Shown here: positions 54,174 through 60,646 of the stretch, piece by piece
Layout of the letters: every line of letters begins with the position of its first letter
Numbering within the stretch: the first letter of the stretch is position 1
Source of the DNA: Natronorubrum thiooxidans
Lineage (GTDB): Archaea; Halobacteriota; Halobacteria; Halobacteriales; Natrialbaceae
Reading direction: 5' to 3'
Assembly (NCBI RefSeq): GCF_900156475.1
Contig: NZ_FTNR01000002.1
Span: 124,001-188,000, forward strand
DNA length: 64,000 nt
Program-made: the position numbers and the translations under genes
The notes under the pieces: generated by a model
What the model was told of the DNA's origin: nothing
Database searches by the model: none
The model's input: the letters and a program-made list of their open reading frames with translations, nothing else

Positions 54174-54250
54174 ATACGGACAGCTGTCAGTCAGTGCCGG
54201 CACACCCGCGGCCCGCCGTTCGGGTAGGAGACAGTGACAGCAGACCGTCT
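54174..54250. repeat. Dispersed inverted-repeat element, copy D
   Basis: Arms ATACGGACAGCTGT (54174-54187) and ACAGCAGACCGTCT (54237-54250). The right end overlaps the first base of the neighbouring usp stop codon, as copy A does with the TRAM gene. The interior is G+C-rich and diverged from B and C. Confidence 0.75.
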
Positions 54251-54681
54251 TAATCGGTTTCGTCGATCAACAGCACTGGCCGGGTCGTGGATCGAACGAC
54301 GCGGTCGGCAGTGCTTCCGAGAAGCGCTCGCCGGAACGACGAGCGGCCTCGAGCGCCGAGCACGATCGCGCTCGCGTCCTGTTCGTCCGCGTACGCGAGA
54401 ATCGTTTCGTATGGAACACCCGAGCGAATCGTCGTTTCGACCGTAACCCCGGCGTCGTCGGCCGCTGCCTCGAGCGCCTCGAGCGCCTCGAGCGCCTGTT
54501 CGCGCTGTCGGTGCCTGACCTTTTCGGGATCGACGATCGCGTTGTCGTACTCGGTTCGAGTCTCGAGGACGGCGATTCCGTACAGTGTCGCATCGAACCG
54601 GCGGGCGAGTTCGACCGCGTGGGAGACGGCCTCGTGTGCCGCCTCGCTCCCATCGGTCGCGACCAGAATCGACTCGTACAT
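54250..54681 (-). CDS. Universal stress protein (UspA)
   Basis: 143 residues from ATG 54681 (MYESILVATDGSEAAHEAV). ATP-binding-type motif GARGRSSFRRALLGSTADRV and the ending TTRPVLLIDETD. A run of QALEALEALEAAADD helical residues sits in the middle. The frame is open 30 codons upstream, but that stretch overlaps the divergent gene's promoter and is ignored. Separate from the other usp by inverted repeat D. Confidence 0.92.
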   Translation of the reverse strand: MYESILVATDGSEAAHEAVSHAVELARRFDATLYGIAVLETRTEYDNAIVDPEKVRHRQREQALEALEALEAAADDAGVTVETTIRSGVPYETILAYADEQDASAIVLGARGRSSFRRALLGSTADRVVRSTTRPVLLIDETD

Positions 54682-54770
54682 ACCGCTTGCTACAGCGTAC
54701 ACCCCGTAAGTTCTGTCCCTGTCGTTCCGTCGGTGGACGGTATCGGGACCGCAATCGAAACCTCGTAGCA

Positions 54771-54777
54771 CTATATG
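54771..54777 (+). promoter_or_regulatory. TATA box of the small membrane-protein gene
   Basis: CTATATG lies 22-28 bases before ATG 54799, with leaderless spacing. Confidence 0.5.
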
Positions 54778-54798
54778 TTCGAGTTCGTACGTCCACGT

Positions 54799-55014
54799 AT
54801 GACTGAGGAAGTTCCGGTGAATCCAACGGATATACTCGTCCTCATCGCTGTGTCGCTCGGTGGCGGGGTTCTCATCGCATCGCTGATACTCACCCCAACA
54901 CTCTCCACACGATTTATCAGTACCACCTTTCTCAGCATGACCTTGCTGGCGTTTTTCCTGTTCCTTCCAGTAATGGGTGTGCGACTGTTCATCGACGACT
55001 GGAACGACGAGTAG
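54799..55014 (+). CDS. Small two-helix membrane protein, unknown
   Basis: 71 residues. Helix 1 ILVLIAVSLGGGVLIASLIL and helix 2 FLSMTLLAFFLFLPVMGVRL, with a C-terminal acidic DDWNDE. The TATA box directly upstream supports ATG 54799. No family recognised. It is convergent with the acidic-protein cluster and divergent from usp. Confidence 0.65.
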   Translation: MTEEVPVNPTDILVLIAVSLGGGVLIASLILTPTLSTRFISTTFLSMTLLAFFLFLPVMGVRLFIDDWNDE

Positions 55015-55039
55015 TCGCCGTCACACTCTCACGAGCCAA

Positions 55040-55846
55040 TCAGTGTTTGTCAGGCATCGTCGAGTGGCGCGCGGTCCCTTTCATGTCGGCACGCTCCGAC
55101 GGCGGTGGTGCCATCGTCGAGTAGCGGGTCCCACTGCCGCCGGACGTCTCGCGATTCTGGTTCGATCCGAGTCCAGCATCGAGCAGTCCGTCGTCGTCTT
55201 CCGCGTCAGTTTGGTCCGCTGTCGCTTCGTCCTCGTCGTCTGCTCCATCGTCCTCGCCGACGGTGCTGGCGCTCGCCTCCTCGAGTCGACCCTGGAGTTG
55301 CTCGAGGTCGTCACCGATGCCCTCGAACGAGGACTCCATGGCCGACCGAAGCTGGTCGCCGAGATCGCTGGACGTGTCGGTCCCATCGGACTCGTCTGTG
55401 CTCTCATCAGCGGTGTCCGCTTCTGTCTCATCCGTCCCGTCGTCTATCGAGCCGGATTCGGCTGTCCGCTCGCCGTCACCGATCGCTGCTTGTAACTCGC
55501 CGACGGCCCCCTCGAGTGCCTCGCCGTCGTCCCAGTCGGCGAGTTTCGAGAGGTTCAGCAGTCGCTGTAGCTCCTCGACCTGCGCTGGATCGCCCTGAGC
55601 GATCGCCGCCGGAATCGAGTCCGGTTCGGTCCCATCCGGGAGCGTATCCAGGCCGACCGCCTCGAGCAGTTCCTCCGACTCGGCCGACTCGAGGAGGTCG
55701 TTCGCCTTCGCTGCGGTCTCGAGTAGGTCTGTCTGGGCCGTCTCGTCGGCACCGTCGTCCGAGTCGCTCGTCGTGACGAGCGAGCCACTGGATGCATCGG
55801 CCTCGTGCAGTACCTCGTTCACGTGTTCACGCAGTTCTTGGCTCAT
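55040..55846 (-). CDS. Acidic low-complexity protein, cluster gene 4, unknown
   Basis: 268 residues, very acidic, with no signal peptide or transmembrane segment. An N-terminal helical block (MSQELREHVNEVLHEADASS) and a segment of short Leu-rich helices (LLETAAKANDLLESAESEEL, VEELQRLLNLSKLADWDD). An acidic Thr/Ser/Asp linker and a heptad-like block (LGDQLRSAMESSFEGIGDDL, EQLQGRLEEA) follow. The last 30 residues are unlike the rest: basic, Pro-rich and containing TRYSTM and RHSTMP. Last gene of the four-gene acidic cluster, 50 bases after gene 3. No known family is recognised. Confidence 0.7.
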   Translation of the reverse strand: MSQELREHVNEVLHEADASSGSLVTTSDSDDGADETAQTDLLETAAKANDLLESAESEELLEAVGLDTLPDGTEPDSIPAAIAQGDPAQVEELQRLLNLSKLADWDDGEALEGAVGELQAAIGDGERTAESGSIDDGTDETEADTADESTDESDGTDTSSDLGDQLRSAMESSFEGIGDDLEQLQGRLEEASASTVGEDDGADDEDEATADQTDAEDDDGLLDAGLGSNQNRETSGGSGTRYSTMAPPPSERADMKGTARHSTMPDKH

Positions 55847-55896
55847 CTGTCGTGTCTCGGTTCTGAACCCGCACTCGAGGCGGTGATATCGATCGA

Positions 55897-56886
55897 TTAC
55901 TCGGCTTGCGCGTCCGCCTTGTCCGCCGATTCGTCGTCCGACTCGTCGTCCGTCACCGTCGCGATGATTTCCTCGGTCATCTCCTCGCGGCCGAGGTTCG
56001 CCTTCACGCCGACGTCCTTGGCGACTGATTGCAGATCGTCGTAGGACATCACCCCCAAGAAGTCCGTGAGCGTGTCTTTCCGGAGTCCTTCGAGATCCTC
56101 GGCCGACGTTTCCGAGTCGTCTTCGCCATCCTCCTCGGCGTCCGGTTCGTCGTCGCTTTCGTCTGCCGTGTCCTCCTCGGCGTCCGGTTCGTCGTCGCTT
56201 TCGTCTGCCGTGTCCTTTTCGGCGTCCGGTTCGTCGTCGCTTTCGTCCGCCGTGTCCTTCTCAGCGTCCGGTTCGTCATCGCCTTCCGTCTCCGCTTCGC
56301 CGTCCTCCGTCGTCTCGTCGTCCCCAGATTCGTCTGCATCGTCGTCCGTGAGGACATCGTCGAGTCCGCTGGCCTCGCTTACGTCCTCGGCGGCCGACTT
56401 GACCGCCGCTCGAGCACCGGACTCCTCGCTTTCCTCGTCGGCTTCGTCACTCTCTGCGTCGGCTCCGTTCGCCCCGTCCGCAGATTCCTCTCCGCCGGTC
56501 TTTCCCTCGGTCTCGAGAAGTCCCTCAAGGCCACTCCCTTCCGTCGCACCCTGTGCCAGAGACTGGACCGATTCCTTGGCACCGTTTTCATCGACCGTCT
56601 CGCGGAGGGCGTCACGGATCGCCGTCGTGAGATCCGACTGCAGCTCTTGGCGGTCTTTTTCGGCTTCGATCCCCTCGGCGATCGTCTCGTGGATCGCGCG
56701 GCCGATCGATGCACCCAGTTCCCGTCCCGCTCGAGCGCCGAACTCGCGACCGACCGCGGCACCGATCTCGCCACCATCGATACCGTCTTCGATGGAGCCA
56801 TCGCCGAGCAGATCGGTTACCGCGACCTGATTGCTCACCTCCTGGGCAACCAGCTGTTTCAGCCCGGCATCACTCATCAAACTCAC
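55897..56886 (-). CDS. Acidic protein with glycine-zipper head and SAP-like tail, cluster gene 3
   Basis: 329 residues. Residues 35-70 form a glycine zipper (GAAVGREFGARAGRELGASI), the pattern of a helix that packs in a membrane or oligomer. An acidic middle follows, with 14-residue tandem repeats (DTADESDDEPDAEE). Near the C-terminus a helical segment LRKDTLTDFLGVMSYDDLQS and VAKDVGVKANLGREEMTEEI resembles a SAP/Rho-N-type helix-extended-helix. Start MSLM or, three codons later, MSDAGLKQL. Shares the zipper theme with cluster gene 2. No function recognised. Confidence 0.72.
   Translation of the reverse strand: MSLMSDAGLKQLVAQEVSNQVAVTDLLGDGSIEDGIDGGEIGAAVGREFGARAGRELGASIGRAIHETIAEGIEAEKDRQELQSDLTTAIRDALRETVDENGAKESVQSLAQGATEGSGLEGLLETEGKTGGEESADGANGADAESDEADEESEESGARAAVKSAAEDVSEASGLDDVLTDDDADESGDDETTEDGEAETEGDDEPDAEKDTADESDDEPDAEKDTADESDDEPDAEEDTADESDDEPDAEEDGEDDSETSAEDLEGLRKDTLTDFLGVMSYDDLQSVAKDVGVKANLGREEMTEEIIATVTDDESDDESADKADAQAE
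56129..56254 (-). repeat. Tandem repeat, three 42-bp units in cluster gene 3
   Basis: Units 56129-56170, 56171-56212 and 56213-56254, with a partial fourth to about 56286. Each encodes 14 residues; the copies differ at a few third positions. Confidence 0.93.
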
Positions 56887-56937
56887 CTCGAGGCGGACCG
56901 TCCGAACAGTCGGCGTGCAGTTGATACGATGACATGG

Positions 56938-57597
56938 TTATTCCTCCTCGTCCGTCGTTTCGTCTGCGGTCTCAGCGTCGTCGGCGTCCGCAGTTGTGGC
57001 ACTTTCTTTCTCACTTTCTGCGTCGTCGCTGGTGTCTTCGGCTTCCTCGGCCGGTTCGTCCTCGTCTTCGGCTTCCGCTGCCGGTTCGTCCTCGTCTTCG
57101 GCTTCCGCTGCCGGTTCGTCCTCGTCTTCGGCTTCCGCTGCCGGTTCGTCCTCGTCTTCGGCTTCCTCGGCCGGTTCGTCCTCGTCTTCGGCTTCCTCGG
57201 CCGGTTCGTCCTCGTCTTCGGCTTCCTCGGCCGGTTCGTCCTCGTCTTCGGCTTCCTCGGCCGGTTCGTCCTCGTCTTCGGCTTCCTCGGCCGGTTCGTC
57301 CTCGTCTTCGGCTTCCTCGGCCGGTTCGTCCTCGTCTTCGGCTTCCTCGGCCGGTTCGTCCTCGTCGGGACCAAGCAGTTCCTCGACGACCAGCTCACCG
57401 ATCGTCTGGCCGACAGATTCGCCCACCTTTCGGCCGACGAGTGCGCCGATCTGGCCGCCGAGTGCTTCGCCGAGTGGCTTCTCTTCGTGGATTTCGTCTT
57501 CCCACTGGGTTCCCTCGACGAGCTCATCGACGTCAACGTTGTCGGCGATCTTTCCGTAGTCGATCCGCTGGGTCACTGATTCCGATTGCTCACTCAT
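56938..57597 (-). CDS. Acidic repeat protein with glycine-zipper head, cluster gene 2
   Basis: 219 residues. After a soluble entry (MSEQSESVTQRIDYGKIADN) comes a glycine-zipper segment (LGGQIGALVGRKVGESVGQT). Then follows a tract of ten 10-residue repeats PAEEAEDEDE (three of them PAAEAEDEDE), and an acidic Ser/Thr-rich end. The repeat block makes up about half of the protein and has nearly no hydrophobic residue. It starts 2 bases after the previous stop. No enzyme motif; an extended or brush-like spacer is the simplest reading (inference). Confidence 0.72.
   Translation of the reverse strand: MSEQSESVTQRIDYGKIADNVDVDELVEGTQWEDEIHEEKPLGEALGGQIGALVGRKVGESVGQTIGELVVEELLGPDEDEPAEEAEDEDEPAEEAEDEDEPAEEAEDEDEPAEEAEDEDEPAEEAEDEDEPAEEAEDEDEPAEEAEDEDEPAAEAEDEDEPAAEAEDEDEPAAEAEDEDEPAEEAEDTSDDAESEKESATTADADDAETADETTDEEE
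57053..57352 (-). repeat. Tandem repeat, ten 30-bp units in cluster gene 2
   Basis: Ten complete units with start positions every 30 bases from 57053, then a partial unit to 57366. Seven encode PAEEAEDEDE and the first three (by coordinate) PAAEAEDEDE. Within each class the units are identical, pointing to recent expansion. Confidence 0.97.
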
Positions 57598-57599
57598 GA

Positions 57600-58595
57600 T
57601 TACGCCTCCGCCTGTGGCGCTGCATCGGACTGGGCATCCGACTCGACTTGCTCGCGATCCGGCTCGAGTTGCTCGATCAGTTGCTCGATTGCCTGGCTGA
57701 CGATCGTCGCCACGAGGTCTTCGAGCGGGAAGCCGGGAACGAGCCCGAGTAGCTTCTCTTTTAGCCAGCTCCAGGCGTCGGCGAGCCGACCACTGGACTC
57801 GTCGGCCGTCTCTGCTGTCGCTTCGGTCTCGGCGTCCGATTCCTCGGCAGCGGTTTCCGCTTCGTCACCGCCAAGACCGAAGAGTCTACTGAGCAGTTCC
57901 CGTGGCTTGCTCGCCAGTCCGCTGAGGAGCGCTTTCGGTTTCTCCAGCAGGCCGCTAAGTAGTTCCTTCGGCTTGTCCAGGAGTGACGATACTGCGTCCG
58001 AGAGGCCGCCAGCGCCATCGAGAAGGCCCGTCACTGCAGACAATAGGTTCCCGAGCAGGTTGTTTTCACCCGGGCGAGCCGAGACGTCGAGCGTCACTGG
58101 ATTTAGATTCACCTCGAGGCCGAGCAGATCGAGAAACAGCCCATCGAGATCCAGATGGAGGACGCCGGACGTGTCGTCGTCTTGGTAGACGTCCTCGGCG
58201 TCTTCGACGTGGTACTCGTCTTCTTCGTCGGTCGCTTCTGCTTCGTCTGCTTCCTCCTCGGCTGCTTCTTCCTCAGCCGCTTCCGCTTCGGCCGCTTCTT
58301 CCTCAGTTGTTTCCTCTTCGGCTGCTTCTTCCTCAGCCGCTTCCGCTTCTTCCTCGGTTGTTTCCTCTTCGGCTGCTTCTTCCTCAGCCGCTTCCGCTTC
58401 TTCCTCGGCTGTTTCCTCTTCGGCTGCTTCTTCCTCAGCCGCTTCCGCTTCTTCCTCAGCCGCTTCTTCTTCGGCCGTTTCCTCGTGGGCGTCCGGCTCC
58501 GCCTCGGCTGTCTCCGCTTCAGACGTCGATTCACCGCCATCGCCCTCCTCGCTCTCGTCTTCTGCTGACATCTCGGCTTGCCCGCCGTCGGTCAT
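57600..58595 (-). CDS. Acidic repeat protein with 11-residue amphipathic repeats, cluster gene 1
   Basis: 331 residues from ATG 58595. An N-terminal Glu/Ala-rich tract of 17-residue tandem repeats (about 30-110) leads to a distinct domain (HLDLDGLFLDLLGLEVNLNP). Then follow Leu-rich 11-residue repeats of the form SGLLEKPKALL (SSLLDKPKELL, SGLLEKPKALL, SGLASKPRELL). A C-terminal helix SWLKEKLLGLVPGFPLEDLV and QAIEQLIEQLEPD end the protein. An in-frame ATG at 58712 would add a Cys-containing 39 residues but has atypical codon use. First gene of the cluster. Eleven-residue amphipathic repeats often bind lipid or protein surfaces (family knowledge). Confidence 0.68.
   Translation of the reverse strand: MTDGGQAEMSAEDESEEGDGGESTSEAETAEAEPDAHEETAEEEAAEEEAEAAEEEAAEEETAEEEAEAAEEEAAEEETTEEEAEAAEEEAAEEETTEEEAAEAEAAEEEAAEEEADEAEATDEEDEYHVEDAEDVYQDDDTSGVLHLDLDGLFLDLLGLEVNLNPVTLDVSARPGENNLLGNLLSAVTGLLDGAGGLSDAVSSLLDKPKELLSGLLEKPKALLSGLASKPRELLSRLFGLGGDEAETAAEESDAETEATAETADESSGRLADAWSWLKEKLLGLVPGFPLEDLVATIVSQAIEQLIEQLEPDREQVESDAQSDAAPQAEA
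58261..58473 (-). repeat. Tandem repeat, four 51-60-bp units in cluster gene 1
   Basis: Units 58261-58320 (60 bp), 58321-58371, 58372-58422 and 58423-58473 (51 bp each). They encode Glu/Ala/Thr-rich 17-residue blocks. Confidence 0.88.
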
Positions 58596-58944
58596 CACCT
58601 TGTGATCCGGCGGTCTCGCCTGCTTGTCGACGTGGCGGTTCTTCGTGCAGGCACAAACCGCCACGGGATCCGAACAGTCTTCAGATCCAGCTTGTTCTTG
58701 GATCGGTGTCATTCTACGAAAACCAAACGAGAGTCGGCGTTGTGGGGATTTGCCTTGCGTGTGCGACGGCAGCACGGACACCGCTCTGTAGCTCGAACAT
58801 GCTCTCGGCGAGACACCGTGGCGACAAAAATTGTCGAAGCCCTGTAGTAACAACTGAAACTGTTTGCACACCGATCGCATAGCCGTCGTGCGATCGGGTG
58901 CGCACTGGCTTTCAGTGGCTATTATATTCGACCATGTGACCGCC
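58596..58944. other. Intergenic region before the acidic cluster
   Basis: This 349-base stretch holds no convincing gene apart from the possible 39-residue N-terminal extension of cluster gene 1 (up to ATG 58712). It contains a perfect palindrome CGACAA-AAA-TTGTCG (58822-58836) and the inverted repeat 58851-58918. Any promoter of the acidic cluster must be here, but no clear TATA box is seen. Confidence 0.5.
58851..58918. repeat. Imperfect inverted repeat, second type
   Basis: The left arm with ACTGAAAC...CACACCGATCGCA pairs with the right arm TGCGATCGGGTGCGCACTGG..TTTCAGTGG. It lies about 27 bases past the beta-propeller stop codon. The 14 bases GTAACAACTGAAAC at 58847-58860 recur exactly at 13359-13372. 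Confidence 0.6.
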
Positions 58945-60219
58945 TTACTCAAGCGAGCCGACGCAAAGCGCGTACTCGCCGCGCCGGTTGCCCTCATCGT
59001 GATACGCGACAGGCTCTTCGATCGCCGCGATGGTCTCACCGTCGACGGCTGCAGCGGTCGCGACGCCCTCGAGAGGTTCGACGCCGGTCGGTCCGGATTC
59101 GAGGTCGAACCAGCGAACGGCATGTGTCTCGGGGTCGCGAACGCGGAAGTTCTGGGCACACGGTGTGACGAGCGTGTCACCATCGGTGGCGAGCCCATGA
59201 ACGAACCCGCGAACCTGCTCGTCCCACAGGAGGCCACCGTCGGCATCGAACGTCGCAATCCGATGCTCGTTCGGATGGCGACCGTTGGTCTCGCGGCTCT
59301 CGAGTGCGTAGGTGTTCCCGGTAATGAACGCCACCCGGTCGTTGTTCGCGTAGACGTGATTCGGGTACGCATACAGCGTCTCGCCGTCGAGTTCTGTTTC
59401 GACCGCCAGATCGACGGCCCAGCGTTCGGCCCCGCCGGGGCCGAGCAGGTAGCCGCGCTTGTCGCCGTGACTCGAGACCGCGATCGAGTCCTCGTCGAAC
59501 GAAACGTCGCCGACGCGCCGGACGCCCTCGGTGCCGGGGTCCCAGGTCCACTCGAGATCGCCCGTTGCCGTTCGGAGGACGACGAGCCCGTTGTCGTGGT
59601 CGCCCATACAGCGGTTGTAACCCACGGCGAGGCGCTCGCCAGCGTCATCGAGATCGATCGCGATCGGTGAGGCGTCGGTCTCGTAGGTCCAGCGAACCGA
59701 GCCGTCGGGATCGAACGCGTAGACGGTGCTGTGCCACTGTCGATGCTCGCCGTCGCGCTCGTAGCGTCGCGCGGCCGCGTACAGTTGGTCTCCGTCCGTC
59801 TCGAGCGCGACGACGTAGGGCAAGTAGAAGACGGTGTCTTTGACCGCCTCGCCGACGTCCGCGGCCGTATCGTACCGCCAGCGTTGCTCGCCCGTCTCGG
59901 CGTCGTAGACCGCGATCGCTCCCGATTCGCCGCGGCCGGCGACGGCGACTGCACCAGCGCTGCCGGCTGTCTCGTCGTTCTCAAGCGTTGCAATTCCGAC
60001 TGCGTGATCCGGATGAGTGACGGTCCAGCGGGGCTCGAGGGAGTCGGCCTCGCGGGCGGTGACCGTCCCGTCCCATTCACCCGTCACAACGAGGTCGGCA
60101 GTCGTGGCGACCGCAGAGCGGGTCCACATGTGTCGGCTGCGGGCCGGTTCGAGGTCGCCAAGCGGTCGTCGTTGGAGCGATCGCTCGTGCTCTGGTTCGG
60201 AGCCAGCGGTTCCAGCCAT
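58945..60219 (-). CDS. PQQ/WD40-like beta-propeller protein of the cobalamin cluster
   Basis: 424 residues, soluble, with no signal. About seven blades of PQQ-binding-like type, each with a W/A-x-V-F-D-A-D/E-T-G pattern: GAIAVYDAETGEQRWRYDT, STVYAFDPDGSVRWTYETD, LVVLRTATGDLEWTWDPG. A lone C-terminal Cys (CVGSLE). ATG 60219 is chosen; a GTG two codons upstream overlaps the DUF3209 stop by three bases. Propellers of this type accompany cobalamin genes in haloarchaea to my knowledge, but no function is known: a scaffold or sensor is a guess. Confidence 0.82.
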   Translation of the reverse strand: MAGTAGSEPEHERSLQRRPLGDLEPARSRHMWTRSAVATTADLVVTGEWDGTVTAREADSLEPRWTVTHPDHAVGIATLENDETAGSAGAVAVAGRGESGAIAVYDAETGEQRWRYDTAADVGEAVKDTVFYLPYVVALETDGDQLYAAARRYERDGEHRQWHSTVYAFDPDGSVRWTYETDASPIAIDLDDAGERLAVGYNRCMGDHDNGLVVLRTATGDLEWTWDPGTEGVRRVGDVSFDEDSIAVSSHGDKRGYLLGPGGAERWAVDLAVETELDGETLYAYPNHVYANNDRVAFITGNTYALESRETNGRHPNEHRIATFDADGGLLWDEQVRGFVHGLATDGDTLVTPCAQNFRVRDPETHAVRWFDLESGPTGVEPLEGVATAAAVDGETIAAIEEPVAYHDEGNRRGEYALCVGSLE

Positions 60220-60221
60220 GC

Positions 60222-60593
60222 TCACTCCTCGACCGGGAACGTCTCGTGGAGGGTGTCGTGGGCTTCACCCATCCCGTCGACGATACTCTCGCCCTGAACA
60301 CTCAGCCGCTCGATCGCCCGCTCTGCGTTGCGGACCTCGAGCAGTCGACCCCGGGTGTAATCGTACTCGGGATCCTCGCTGTCCATGGCTGCAACGTCCT
60401 CCTCGAGGTCGACCAGCGCCGCATCGAGGTGGCGCTGGATCTCGGCAAGGGTGTCGGCCTCAACGAGGCCCTCGATGGGGCCCTCGAGATGGCCTTCAAG
60501 TTCTTTCTCCGCGTGCTCGCGGGCGCTCTGGTCCCCGACGCCGAGGACGTTCATCAGTCCGAGTCGTACCGCTTCGATTTCGTGACAGCTCAT
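60222..60593 (-). CDS. DUF3209 family protein
   Basis: 123 residues, all-helical and acidic. Opening MSCHEIEAVRLGLMNVLGVG with Cys3 and His4, then REHAEKELEGHLEGPIEG, with His in a repeated HxxxxxxH-like arrangement. The family occurs next to CbiX in haloarchaea and is of unknown function. Cys and His at the N-terminus could bind cobalt or iron (inference). 53 bases downstream of cbiX on the same strand. Confidence 0.85.
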   Translation of the reverse strand: MSCHEIEAVRLGLMNVLGVGDQSAREHAEKELEGHLEGPIEGLVEADTLAEIQRHLDAALVDLEEDVAAMDSEDPEYDYTRGRLLEVRNAERAIERLSVQGESIVDGMGEAHDTLHETFPVEE

Positions 60594-60646
60594 AGCTAGT
60601 TTCTGTGATTTCGTGATCGGTGGTTGGTCGTGTGTCTATGCGTCTG

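Noticed and set aside
57053-57352. CRISPR array
   Set aside because: The 30-bp units are contiguous and without spacers, and keep an open reading frame.
56029-57579. Plus-strand open frame with FGFLGRFVLV-type repeats
   Set aside because: Antisense of the 30-bp array; the hydrophobic repeats follow from the acidic repeat on the coding strand.
58713-60080. N-terminal extension joining cluster gene 1 to the region of the beta-propeller gene
   Set aside because: The frame is open, but it is antisense to the propeller and changes composition sharply; a start at 58595 or at most 58712 is more plausible.
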